Assembly (NCBI GenBank): GCA_964501925.1
Contig: CAZCTM010000006.1
Coordinates: forward strand, 1 to 64,000
DNA from: CAYLYU01 sp964501925
Lineage (GTDB): Bacteria > Pseudomonadota > Zetaproteobacteria > Mariprofundales > Mariprofundaceae
Direction of reading: 5' to 3'
Length of the DNA stretch: 64,000 nt
The notes under the pieces are model-generated. The model was not told the origin of the DNA. It searched no databases and worked only from the letters and a program-made list of their open reading frames with translations. Every line of letters starts with the position of its first letter. The first letter of the stretch is position 1. A program made the translations under genes and the position numbers. Below, piece after piece: positions 44,343 to 53,020 of the stretch.

Positions 44343-46382
44343 CTATGTTTCCTGCCGTATTCCCGTATGTTTGAGCAGGGCGTCCACCGTTGGTTCTCGA
44401 CCGCGAAAGTCCCTGTAGGAGTCCATAATATCCCGGCTTCCCCCAACGGCGAGCAGTCGATCGCGCAGGGCGCTGGCCATTTCCGGATCAAAGATGCCGG
44501 CCTCCTCAAAGGCGGCGAAGGCGTCCGCAGAAAGTACCTCTGCCCATTTATAGCTGTAGTAACCAGCGGCATAACCGCCGGCGAAGATGTGTGAAAAACT
44601 GTTCTGAAACCTGTTGAATTCCGGCGGAAGCAATACCGCCACCTCGCGGCGAACCTGATCAATCAGATCCTGCACACTCTGATTGCCCCACGGGTCAAAT
44701 GTGGTGTGCAGCAGAAAATCGAACAGCGCGAACTCAATCTGCCGAAGCATCTGCATCCCGGCCTGGAAATTTTTTGCCCTTCTCATTTTCATGAACAGGT
44801 CTCTGGGCAGGGGTTTTCCCGTTTGGTAATGCCTGGCAAAGAGGTCCAGGACCTGACGCTGCCAGCAGTAGTTTTCCATGAACTGGCTGGGAAGCTCCAC
44901 CGCATCCCAGGGCACGCCACGAATGCCGGAAACCCCCAGTGTCTCCACCCGCGTGAGCATGTGATGAAGGCCGTGGCCAAACTCATGAAACAGGGTGATG
45001 ACCTCCTCATGGGTCCATAAGGCCGGGCTGCCCTCCACCGGTGCTTCAAAGTTGCATACCAGATACGCCACGGGCCTTTGCAGGCCACCATCAGGCCGGC
45101 GCCAGCGGACGATGCATTCATCCATCCAGGCTCCTCCACGTTTGTGGGGTCTGGCATAGGGATCGAAATAGAAGCCGGCGATCAGCTCTTGATCCGCATC
45201 ATGGATGTCAAAATAGCGGACGGTTTTATGCCAGCATGGAACATCCATGCGTTCACGGAATGTCAGACCGTAGAGTTTGCTGGCGACTTCGAACAATCCG
45301 TGGATGACCTGATTCTCGGGAAAATAGGGCTTAAGGTCTTCCTGACGATAGGCATACCGCTGTTGTCGCAATCGTTCCGAGGCAAAGGCAATGTCCCAGG
45401 CTTCCAGGCGATCAAGGTTCAGTTCGATGGATGCAAACGTTTTCAGGTCCGAAAATTCCTTTTTGGCAACGGGTCTGCTTTTTGCCGCCAGCTCGCGCAG
45501 AAAAGTGACGACCTGTTGGGGGTCCCTCGCCATCTTGGATGCAATGGAGTATTCACCATAGTTCTCAAAACCGAGCAGACGCGCCAATTCCTGCCGACAT
45601 CGTAGGGTCTCCATGATGACTGGCGTGTTATCAAGCCTGCCTTCACTGGCCCGGGTCACGTAGGCGGTATACATCTGTCTTCGAAGCTCACGGTTTTCCG
45701 AGTTCTGCATGAAGGGAATGTAGGAGGGGGCATCAAGTGTAAAGAGCCAGCCCGGCTTGCCTGCTTTCTCGGCACGATGAGCGGCAGTTGCGCAAACGGA
45801 TTCGGGAAGACCGGCAAGATCCTTCTCATCCTTGATGTGCAGCTCAAAGGCCCGGGTGGCATCCAGCAGATTCTGTTCGAATGTGGTAGCAAGTTCCGAG
45901 AGCCGCAGCTGGATCTTCCTGAACCTTGTCTTTTTCTCCGTTGGAAGTTCCACACCACTTAGGTGGAAGTCACGCAGGGCAAGATGAACAAGCTGCTTCT
46001 GTTCCTGCTTCAGATGCCTGAAGAACGGCCTGGAACGAAGATCCTTGATCAGGAAATAGATGGTTTCATTCTGGGAAAGTTCGGTCTCGTAGGCCGTGAC
46101 CTTTTGCAATCCTGTCTGATAAGCAGGCCGCAACTCGTCGGAATCGCATACGGCATTGAGATGGCTCACCGGACCCCATACCCGATGAAGCCGCTCTTCC
46201 ATCTCCTCCAGTGGCAGCATCAGCGTTGCCCATGAAGGTTCACGGATCTTGCCCAGCTTACCCAGGCGGGCCCGGTTTTCAGCAAGCACCTTTTCAAGGG
46301 CGGGGACAACGTGCTCCGGTCTGATCCGGTCGAACAGCGGGAGTTCAGCATCCAGAGATGCAAGAAGCGGGTTTGAAGCCAT
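44343..46382 (-). CDS. prlC: oligopeptidase A (M3 metallopeptidase)
   Basis: A 679-residue zinc peptidase with the HEFGH site at residues 466-470 (LFHEFGHGLHHML) and the third ligand expected in the following helix. It degrades oligopeptides and signal-peptide fragments in the cytosol; no signal peptide is visible. Its ATG overlaps the hemC stop by one base (ATGA). Confidence 0.95.
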   Translation of the reverse strand: MASNPLLASLDAELPLFDRIRPEHVVPALEKVLAENRARLGKLGKIREPSWATLMLPLEEMEERLHRVWGPVSHLNAVCDSDELRPAYQTGLQKVTAYETELSQNETIYFLIKDLRSRPFFRHLKQEQKQLVHLALRDFHLSGVELPTEKKTRFRKIQLRLSELATTFEQNLLDATRAFELHIKDEKDLAGLPESVCATAAHRAEKAGKPGWLFTLDAPSYIPFMQNSENRELRRQMYTAYVTRASEGRLDNTPVIMETLRCRQELARLLGFENYGEYSIASKMARDPQQVVTFLRELAAKSRPVAKKEFSDLKTFASIELNLDRLEAWDIAFASERLRQQRYAYRQEDLKPYFPENQVIHGLFEVASKLYGLTFRERMDVPCWHKTVRYFDIHDADQELIAGFYFDPYARPHKRGGAWMDECIVRWRRPDGGLQRPVAYLVCNFEAPVEGSPALWTHEEVITLFHEFGHGLHHMLTRVETLGVSGIRGVPWDAVELPSQFMENYCWQRQVLDLFARHYQTGKPLPRDLFMKMRRAKNFQAGMQMLRQIEFALFDFLLHTTFDPWGNQSVQDLIDQVRREVAVLLPPEFNRFQNSFSHIFAGGYAAGYYSYKWAEVLSADAFAAFEEAGIFDPEMASALRDRLLAVGGSRDIMDSYRDFRGREPTVDALLKHTGIRQET

Positions 46383-47308
46383 CAGGTCTGCTGGGAATAG
46401 AGCCTGTCGAGTATGGCTTTTCCTCCTGCAGCCAGTATCTCTTCGGCCAGTTGCCTGCCCAGGCCTGCAGCCTCGGCGCGCGAGCCGGAAACATGCCGGC
46501 GAATCATTTCAGACCCGTCGGTTTCACCCACCAGACCTTCCAGATACAGCATGTCTCCCAGCAACGTGGCGTGACCTGCAATGGGGACCTGACAGCCACC
46601 CTCCAGCCTCGCAAGAAACGAACGCTCGGCCAGGACACATTCGGCTGTATCCTGATGATTCAGGGCATCCACAAGATCGTTGACACGGGTATCCCCGGCG
46701 CGTGTTTCCACCCCGATTGCCCCCTGGGCCACCGCCGGCAACATCTGGTTTGCATCGAAAAACACATGCATCTGATCAGCGATGCCAAGCCGGATCACAC
46801 CGGCTGCAGCCAGGATGACGGCATCGACCTCCTTTCCAAGCTTGTTCAAACGCGTCTGGACATTGCCCCGGATAGGCACGAAGCTGAACCCAGGGTACCT
46901 GGCCTTTAACTGGCACACCCGTCTCAGGGATGAGGTGCCAATGCGCGCATTTCCCGGGAGGGTGGACAAATCACCACCTGTGATGGTTGCGGCTGCGTCT
47001 CTTGGATCCTCCCGCTTTAGAATGGCCCGGATGATGAGACCCTCCGGGAGTTCGGCAGGGACATCCTTCATGGAGTGAACGGCCAGATCAGCACGGTTCT
47101 CCAGCAATGCTTCTTCAATTTCCTTGGTGAACAGGCCCTTGCCACCAACCTTTGCGAGCGGGACATCCAGAATCTTGTCTCCTGTCGTTTTGATGCGGAT
47201 CAGCTCGGTGGTTACACCTTCATGCAAACGCTCAAGCTCGGCGGCAACATGTTCCGCCTGCCAGAGGGCCAATGCCGATCCTCGGGTGGCAATGCGCAGA
47301 TGATTCAT
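46382..47308 (-). CDS. hemC: porphobilinogen deaminase (hydroxymethylbilane synthase)
   Basis: A 308-residue enzyme joining four porphobilinogens. The dipyrromethane cofactor cysteine C239 is in LEGGCQVPIA, and LAVHSMKDVP and RGNVQTRLNKL are conserved active-site segments. A TTG at 47314 is in frame, but AGGAGTTGTCC gives ideal spacing only for ATG at 47308. It follows the uracil-DNA glycosylase gene after 23 bases. Confidence 0.96.
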   Translation of the reverse strand: MNHLRIATRGSALALWQAEHVAAELERLHEGVTTELIRIKTTGDKILDVPLAKVGGKGLFTKEIEEALLENRADLAVHSMKDVPAELPEGLIIRAILKREDPRDAAATITGGDLSTLPGNARIGTSSLRRVCQLKARYPGFSFVPIRGNVQTRLNKLGKEVDAVILAAAGVIRLGIADQMHVFFDANQMLPAVAQGAIGVETRAGDTRVNDLVDALNHQDTAECVLAERSFLARLEGGCQVPIAGHATLLGDMLYLEGLVGETDGSEMIRRHVSGSRAEAAGLGRQLAEEILAAGGKAILDRLYSQQT

Positions 47309-47331
47309 GGACAACTCCTGTACGCCACAGT

Positions 47332-48051
47332 TTACGCCCTGTCGGGCCCCAGGTCACACAGTTGACGGGCGTCATGAAAGATGGCGTCCAGCATGGATTC
47401 GCTCAGCCTGCCGGTATTCGTGTTCTGCCGGCTTGGATGGTAGCTGCAGAGAATGACCGGCATTTGGTTTATGCGAATCATTTTTCCGTGCCTGAACGCC
47501 GGTTTTGGCTTTGGCATGTCTTCTCCCAGTGCGGCAAACATCCTGAGCATTGCCTCAAAGGCCTGTCTCCCCAGAGCAACCACGACTTGGACGTGGGTGA
47601 GCAACCGGAATTCATCCACAAGGTATGGCAGGCAATGTTCAAACTCTTCGCTCAGCGGCCTGTTATGGGGTGGTGCGCACCGCACGGCCGCAGTCATCCA
47701 GGCGGAAATCAATCTTAATCCGTCATTCGTGTGCAAGCTTTCCGCCTGGTTGCTGAATCCGTTCCGGAAAAGGGAACGCATCAGCCACACCGAAGCACCG
47801 CCCGGCACATCACCGGTGAACATGCGGCCGGTTCGATTGGAGCCATGGGCTGCGGGTGCCAGTCCAACGATGAGCAGACGGGCATCGGGATCACCAAATC
47901 CGGGCACAGGTTTTCCCCAGTAGTTCCATTCCGAGAAGGCACGCTTTCGCTCCCTGGCAACGTGCTTGCGGTAGATCGCCAGCCTTGGGCATCTGTGGCA
48001 GACAACAATCCTTTTCTCCAGCGCATCAAGTGCGGACAGGCGATCGGGCAT
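47332..48051 (-). CDS. family 5 uracil-DNA glycosylase
   Basis: A 239-residue glycosylase of the type 5 (UdgB) family. Motif 1 is GLAPAAHGSNRTGRMFTGD, near residues 63-81, and motif 2 is SYHPSRQNTNTGR near 207-219. Cysteines C18, C21, C125 and C140 can bind a 4Fe-4S cluster. It removes uracil or other deaminated bases. It lacks the catalytic acid seen in family 1, as is usual in this family. Confidence 0.88.
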   Translation of the reverse strand: MPDRLSALDALEKRIVVCHRCPRLAIYRKHVARERKRAFSEWNYWGKPVPGFGDPDARLLIVGLAPAAHGSNRTGRMFTGDVPGGASVWLMRSLFRNGFSNQAESLHTNDGLRLISAWMTAAVRCAPPHNRPLSEEFEHCLPYLVDEFRLLTHVQVVVALGRQAFEAMLRMFAALGEDMPKPKPAFRHGKMIRINQMPVILCSYHPSRQNTNTGRLSESMLDAIFHDARQLCDLGPDRA

Positions 48052-48060
48052 GCCAGATGA

Positions 48061-48933
48061 TTACTGGAATTCGGGAAGGATCTCAGCGGGGAAGACAGGT
48101 CCATCCACACATACGCGCCGGTAATGCTCTCTCCCGTTTTCAATCGTCCTGACCACACAACCGGCACAGCCACCGACACCACAGGCCATGTACTCTTCCA
48201 GACTCAACTGGGCAGGAATATCAAAATTCCTGGCAAGCCTGGCTGTGGCCTGCAGCATGGCACGCGGACCACAGGCAAGAATCATGCAGCGTTTTCGCTC
48301 GCTTGAGTTCAATGCCTCGAGGTATGCTGCCCCCAGATCCGTCACAAATCCCTTGTGGCAACCGTAAAAATCACTGTTGGAGGCGAGGCGGGAAGGTATG
48401 CCCCATTCTTCCAGGGTGCTGATACCCAGAATGGTGTTGCCGATGATGCCGGGAAGCAGAAGGCCGGACGGTTTGAGGGCAAACGGGAATGCGGTCTCGG
48501 AGCCTGCAAAGAGCACAATGTCTGACTTCTCCCTGAGGGCCTGGGCGGCGAAAATCATGGGGGGGATTCCAACCCCGCCACCAATGCAAATGTAACGTCT
48601 TGAAAGGTCGGAAAGGTCAAAGGGATGGCCCACCGGCCCCAGGAGGCTCAACGCCTCTCCGGATTTCCGTTGGGACAGTTCTTTCGTGCCCTTGCCGACA
48701 ACCTTGATCAGGAGATCAAGCCTTCCCTGCTCAGGATTGACGCTCATGATGGAGATGGGTCTGCGCATGAGGCGTTTTTCAGAGACGCGAACATGCACAA
48801 ACTGGCCGGGTTCGGCGTTGCCGGCAATCCTTGGAGCACTGAGTCTCAGGATAAACTGCCCCCCCTGCTTGGCGGCGTTGACAATGATTTCTGCCTTTTC
48901 CTCGTAGATTGTGTTTCGATGCGCTTCAGGCAC
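48061..48933 (-). CDS. pyrK: dihydroorotate dehydrogenase electron transfer subunit
   Basis: A 290-residue ferredoxin-reductase-type protein with an FAD domain (MRRPISIMSV), a pyridine-nucleotide domain (ICIGGGVGIPPMI) and a C-terminal 2Fe-2S site at C251, C256, C259 and C275. In class 1B systems it passes electrons from PyrD to NAD. No pyrD is visible here. The start is uncertain: GTG 48933 overlaps pyrC by eight bases, while TTG codons at 48951 and 48957 follow GGGGAAGG. Confidence 0.85.
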   Translation of the reverse strand: MPEAHRNTIYEEKAEIIVNAAKQGGQFILRLSAPRIAGNAEPGQFVHVRVSEKRLMRRPISIMSVNPEQGRLDLLIKVVGKGTKELSQRKSGEALSLLGPVGHPFDLSDLSRRYICIGGGVGIPPMIFAAQALREKSDIVLFAGSETAFPFALKPSGLLLPGIIGNTILGISTLEEWGIPSRLASNSDFYGCHKGFVTDLGAAYLEALNSSERKRCMILACGPRAMLQATARLARNFDIPAQLSLEEYMACGVGGCAGCVVRTIENGREHYRRVCVDGPVFPAEILPEFQ

Positions 48934-50215
48934 GGATTTCGCCGTTGTCAAATACAAGCCTTCCCCGGCTGATGGTATGGGTCACCTTGCCGGTCATTTC
49001 CGACCCATGCCACGGTGTGTTCTTGGACTTTGAATGCAGGGCATTGCGATCCAGCGTCCATACCGCTGCGGGGTCGAAAATCGTAATATCAGCCGGTCTG
49101 CCAACGGAAAGAGTCCCGAGATCAAGGTCGAGAAGACGGGCAGGATTCACGGTCATCTTGGCAATAAGCTCGCTCATGGAGAGAATCCCTTTCCGCACCA
49201 GATCCAGTGAGACGGGCAGCATGGTCTCCAGTCCTACTATGCCAAAGGCCGCACAGGAGAGTCCGCAGCGCTTGTCATCCTCGTGGTGGGGGGCATGGTC
49301 TGTGGCAATCACGTCAATGGATCCGTCTTTCAGGCCTTCCACAACGGCCAGCCGGTCTTCCTCGGTTCTGAGCGGGGGATTCATCTTGGCATCGGCATTA
49401 AATCCCAGGAGCGCTTCCTCGGTCAGCGCAAAATGATGAGGTGCGGCTTCCGCTGAAACCTTCAATCCCCTGGCCTTGGCCTGGCGAACAAGTTCGACAC
49501 TTCTTCTGGAAGAAATATGGGCGACGTGATAACGGCTGTCCACGAGTTCAGCAAGCATGATATCCCGGGCCACCATCGCATCTTCCCCTTCCACAGGCAT
49601 GCCAGCCACACCCAGCTGAGTGGATACCCAGCCCTCGTTGGCAACCCCGTGTCGGGTCAGCTGGAGTTCTTCGGCATGCTGAATGATCAGGTAATCGAAG
49701 CTTGATGCATATTCCATGGCCTTGCGCATGACACCAGCATGCCAGATCGGCATGCCGTCATCCGAGAAGGCCACCGCCCCGGCACGTTTCAGGTCCCTCA
49801 TTTCCGTCAGATGCTTTCCCTCAAGGCCAAGTGTGACAGCCCCAATCGGATAAAGGCGACACAATCCCGTGCGACGGGCACGATCAATCACCTGTTCGAT
49901 GACGGCAGCATGATCCAGTCTGGGTCGCGTGTTCGGCATGCAGCACATGGTGGTGACACCCCCTGCTACAGCGGCCCTGGAACCGGATTCGATGTCTTCT
50001 TTCCACTCCTCGCCCGGTTCGCGCAGATGCACATGCATGTCAATCAGGCCAGGGCATACAATCAACCCCTTGGCGTCTATCACACGACTGGCTTTGGCTT
50101 CATGGTTGCCTATGGCGGAGATACGACCGTTCTCCACCCGGATGTTGACGGGTTCATCCACACCATTGGCGGGGTCAATGACGTGTCCCCCCTGGATCAG
50201 AAGGGTTTCACTCAT
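48926..50215 (-). CDS. pyrC: dihydroorotase
   Basis: A 429-residue type I dihydroorotase. The zinc-binding VCPGLIDMHVHLREPG is near residue 52, TMCCMPNTRP near 88 and TDHAPHHEDDK near 305. It cyclises carbamoyl-aspartate to dihydroorotate. The open frame begins at 50299, but ATG at 50215 overlaps the pyrB stop (ATGA), and the family N-terminus fits this start. In some bacteria the class forms a complex with aspartate carbamoyltransferase. Confidence 0.95.
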   Translation of the reverse strand: MSETLLIQGGHVIDPANGVDEPVNIRVENGRISAIGNHEAKASRVIDAKGLIVCPGLIDMHVHLREPGEEWKEDIESGSRAAVAGGVTTMCCMPNTRPRLDHAAVIEQVIDRARRTGLCRLYPIGAVTLGLEGKHLTEMRDLKRAGAVAFSDDGMPIWHAGVMRKAMEYASSFDYLIIQHAEELQLTRHGVANEGWVSTQLGVAGMPVEGEDAMVARDIMLAELVDSRYHVAHISSRRSVELVRQAKARGLKVSAEAAPHHFALTEEALLGFNADAKMNPPLRTEEDRLAVVEGLKDGSIDVIATDHAPHHEDDKRCGLSCAAFGIVGLETMLPVSLDLVRKGILSMSELIAKMTVNPARLLDLDLGTLSVGRPADITIFDPAAVWTLDRNALHSKSKNTPWHGSEMTGKVTHTISRGRLVFDNGEIRA

Positions 50216-51207
50216 GACCACAAGTCCCTCTGTGAGGCCATGTTGACATCCTTTCTTCGGACATTGCGTTTGTTGCCCGGGGAGTGCGTTCCACCACACA
50301 GGGCTGTAAGAACGGCCATGCGTACGGCTACACCGTTCTCTACCTGATCGAGGATTCGACTTTTCTCGCCATCCGCGACATCCGTGGCGATTTCAACCCC
50401 CCGGTTCATGGGTCCCGGGTGCAGTACCAGGGTTGTATCCCCGGCCTTTTGCAAACGCCGGGCCGTCAATCCATAAGCCTCATGGTATTCGCGGATGGAG
50501 GGGAAACAGCATTCGGACTCCAGGCGCTCATTCTGAACTCTTAGCATGTACAGGGCATCGGTCCCCGGAATCGCGGCGTCAAAATCATGAAAAACCTCAC
50601 AGCCAAAATGATCCACGTGTTTCGGGAGCAGGGTTTTTGGTGCCACAAGCCGGATGCGATACCCCATCTTCTTCGCTGCCAGCAGATGGGACTTGGCCAC
50701 GCGGGAGTGGGCAATATCTCCGACCATGGTAATGACCTTGCCTTCGATCCTGCCCCAGTTCTGCCTCAACGTCAGCAGGTCGGTAAGCACCTGGGTTGGG
50801 TGTTCATGTTCGCCATCGCCGGCATTCACGACCGCGGAGTCTTTCAGGAACCGGGCGAGAAAATGACAGGCACCCGCAAGACTGTGGCGCATAACCAGCA
50901 CGTCCGGACGCATGGCCTGAAGCGTGAAGGCCGTATCGAGCAGGGTTTCTCCTTTCTTTGTGGCGCTGGTTGAGGCGGAGATATTGATGACATCGGCCGA
51001 AAGCCGTTTGCCGGCCAGTTCGAAACTGGTTCGTGTCCGGGTGGATGTTTCAAAAAAGATGTTGATCACGGTTTTGCCCCTGAGCGTGGGGGCTTTTTTG
51101 ACGGGGCGGCGGGACAATTCGTAAAAGGACTGGCCCAGCCTGACAAGATAATCGATCTGTTCACGGTCCAGTTCCGCAATACCGAGAAGGTGACGTATTG
51201 GTTTCAT
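50212..51207 (-). CDS. pyrB: aspartate carbamoyltransferase catalytic subunit
   Basis: A 331-residue enzyme that carbamoylates aspartate. The carbamoyl-phosphate loop is in FETSTRTRTSFE near residue 50, HEHPTQVLTDLLT and LVLHPGPMNRGVEI follow. The ATG at 51207 is preceded by GGAGGGTGCC; the upstream ATG at 51225 lacks a ribosome-binding site. No pyrI is nearby, so no CTP-regulated subunit is encoded here. Confidence 0.95.
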   Translation of the reverse strand: MKPIRHLLGIAELDREQIDYLVRLGQSFYELSRRPVKKAPTLRGKTVINIFFETSTRTRTSFELAGKRLSADVINISASTSATKKGETLLDTAFTLQAMRPDVLVMRHSLAGACHFLARFLKDSAVVNAGDGEHEHPTQVLTDLLTLRQNWGRIEGKVITMVGDIAHSRVAKSHLLAAKKMGYRIRLVAPKTLLPKHVDHFGCEVFHDFDAAIPGTDALYMLRVQNERLESECCFPSIREYHEAYGLTARRLQKAGDTTLVLHPGPMNRGVEIATDVADGEKSRILDQVENGVAVRMAVLTALCGGTHSPGNKRNVRRKDVNMASQRDLWS

Positions 51208-51244
51208 GGCACCCTCCACACCCATTATTTCGGCAAGCCAAGAC

Positions 51245-51757
51245 TCATGTTCTTACCCGATATTGCTCAATGCGCCAGCCCGGATCATCCCATGCCAGCT
51301 TTACCGAAACATCGGGGGGCAGCGCATGATAAAGGCCCGTCACGGTCGCGGCGATGGGGAGTTCCCTGCCACCACGATCAAGCAGGACGGCAAGCTTGAT
51401 GCTCGCCGGCCGGCCGTAATCAAAGATTTCTCCCAGGGCCGCCCGAATGGTGCGTCCAGTATAGATCACATCATCGATCAGCCAGATATGCTTATCGTCC
51501 AGGTCGAAGGGAATGTGACTAGGATGCACTTCCGGATTGGGCCCGATGGTGCTGAGATCGTCCCGATAAAAGCTGATATCAAGATCCCCCCGATGAACCA
51601 TGCAGCCTTCATGTTTCAGGCGTTCCTGAAGGGCATCGGCAACCCTTGCGCCTCCCCGCTGAATGCCGATCAGATAGACCTCCCCGGCCTTCATGGCCGT
51701 GGCCATCCGGTCGATGGCGTCTTCAATTTCCGAGGCTGTAAAGAGGACTTCATTCAT
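51245..51757 (-). CDS. pyrR: PyrR, uracil phosphoribosyltransferase / pyr regulator
   Basis: A 170-residue PRTase-fold protein with the phosphoribosyl loop in IWLIDDVIYTGRTIRAAL near residues 90-107 and LIGIQRGGARVAD near 33. PyrR regulates pyr mRNA in many bacteria and has uracil phosphoribosyltransferase activity. The start at 51757 overlaps the ruvX stop (ATGA). No clear attenuator hairpin lies in the 37 bases before pyrB. Confidence 0.92.
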   Translation of the reverse strand: MNEVLFTASEIEDAIDRMATAMKAGEVYLIGIQRGGARVADALQERLKHEGCMVHRGDLDISFYRDDLSTIGPNPEVHPSHIPFDLDDKHIWLIDDVIYTGRTIRAALGEIFDYGRPASIKLAVLLDRGGRELPIAATVTGLYHALPPDVSVKLAWDDPGWRIEQYRVRT

Positions 51758-52218
51758 GACCCAAGTCCCGGGTTTGCGGCAATGAAATCCTCCAGAATGA
51801 TGGCTGCGGCTGTCTGGTCGATCAGCCTGGCGATTTTTTCTTCTTTCAGCCCCCGTTCGCGCAGACGTTCCCTTGCAGACCATGAGCTGAGACGCTCGTC
51901 CCAAAGAAAGAGGGGAAGATCCGTGATTTTTTGAAGCTGTGCGGCAACTGTTCTGCAATCAGCGGCCTGCGGGCCTTCACTGCCATCCATGTTTTTGGCC
52001 AGGCCCACGACGATGCCCTTGCAGTCATACTTTCGGGCAATCTTCAGCACGTCCTGCTGCCATTCCTTGTGCTGCCGGCAGAGTCTAGCCATGCCATGAC
52101 AGGACAGGCCAAGGCTGTCCGAAACGGCCACACCGATATGCCGGCTGCCAATATCTAAACTGAGCAATGGAAGCTTTGGTAAAGGCTTGTTAGTGGTTGA
52201 GCAAGATGTGACGGTCAT
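51754..52218 (-). CDS. ruvX: RuvX/YqgF, putative pre-16S rRNA nuclease
   Basis: A 154-residue RNase H-fold protein with LLSLDIGSRHIGVAVSD near residue 16, VVGLAKNMDGSEGPQA near 68 and the C-terminal IDQTAAAIILEDF with the last acidic residue. The family processes the 5-prime end of 16S rRNA and is essential in E. coli. ATG at 52218 was preferred to the upstream reading at 52266; it overlaps the flavin reductase gene by 29 bases. Confidence 0.88.
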   Translation of the reverse strand: MTVTSCSTTNKPLPKLPLLSLDIGSRHIGVAVSDSLGLSCHGMARLCRQHKEWQQDVLKIARKYDCKGIVVGLAKNMDGSEGPQAADCRTVAAQLQKITDLPLFLWDERLSSWSARERLRERGLKEEKIARLIDQTAAAIILEDFIAANPGLGS

Positions 52219-52909
52219 CAAAACCAAGATTCTGCAGCGTTTCCCGGCAAGAGTCCACCATGGCACTCATCCCAGCCAGGCATGCCGTGGCATTGGATCC
52301 GTCCGGTGCATCCACACGGATGGCATCCTGAACATATCCGATGGTACCGTCCCAGTTGTTTCTGCTCAGGGTTACAGAGACGCTTACCTGGATATTGTGT
52401 TCACTCAGGGACTCAAACTCATCCGTCAACAGGTGATGAAGGGGGGTCAGGAAGCCTGCGTAGATGGCCACCTTGCCAAAATCCTGCCGCCTTCTGATGA
52501 TGGATCGCCAGATGGACCGAAGGGGGGCGATGCCCGTCCCGACACCGATGAGGTAGATATCCCTGTGCTCATGACCGGTCAGGTCGTATCCCCTTCCCAT
52601 GGGGCCTTCCACCTCAACCAGCGCCCCCTCTTCCAGATCGGTCAGCAGTCGAGCGATACCGTCCACCCGCTTGATGACAAATTCAAAGTGGTTACGCTCT
52701 TCGGGTTCGGTGGCAATGGCAAAGTAGGCGGGAGCGGGATGTTTCAGGCCGGGAAGTCCAAGACGCACGTACTGCCCGCAAATGAATGGAGGCAGTTGTT
52801 CACCCTTGATGGACTGAAGATCGAGTTTGACCACCAGGTCCTCGCATTCCGGGCTGGTCAGCCGGATGTTCGATTTTACCTTCATGTGATACGAGGAAAA
52901 ACGCTTCAA
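52190..52909 (-). CDS. FAD/NAD(P)-binding oxidoreductase, ferredoxin-reductase-like
   Basis: A 239-residue protein with a ferredoxin-reductase FAD domain, including PAYFAIATEP near residue 60, and an NAD(P) domain, including IYLIGVGTGIAPLRSI near 118. It lacks the 2Fe-2S tail seen in PyrK. The likely start is TTG at 52909, because AGGAG lies five bases before it; ATG at 52885 has no such site. It heads the minus-strand run that contains the pyrimidine genes. Its electron partner is unknown. Confidence 0.75.
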   Translation of the reverse strand: MKRFSSYHMKVKSNIRLTSPECEDLVVKLDLQSIKGEQLPPFICGQYVRLGLPGLKHPAPAYFAIATEPEERNHFEFVIKRVDGIARLLTDLEEGALVEVEGPMGRGYDLTGHEHRDIYLIGVGTGIAPLRSIWRSIIRRRQDFGKVAIYAGFLTPLHHLLTDEFESLSEHNIQVSVSVTLSRNNWDGTIGYVQDAIRVDAPDGSNATACLAGMSAMVDSCRETLQNLGFDDRHILLNH

Positions 52910-53020
52910 GTCAGCTCCTGATCAGGATGGACTAAACCGGTCCATGGGCATTGATGATGTATTTCATATAAAGTGTACCACGAAATGACAGGATAGAATT
53001 GCAACCGAGGTGGCAAAATT

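Noticed and set aside
51208..51244. PyrR-controlled attenuator between pyrR and pyrB
   Set aside because: Only 37 bases are available and no stem plus T-run was found; a control site could lie upstream of the flavin reductase gene instead.
52928..52945. ATGGAC/GTCCAT stem upstream of the flavin reductase
   Set aside because: Six base pairs with a short loop and no T-run or conserved context; likely chance.
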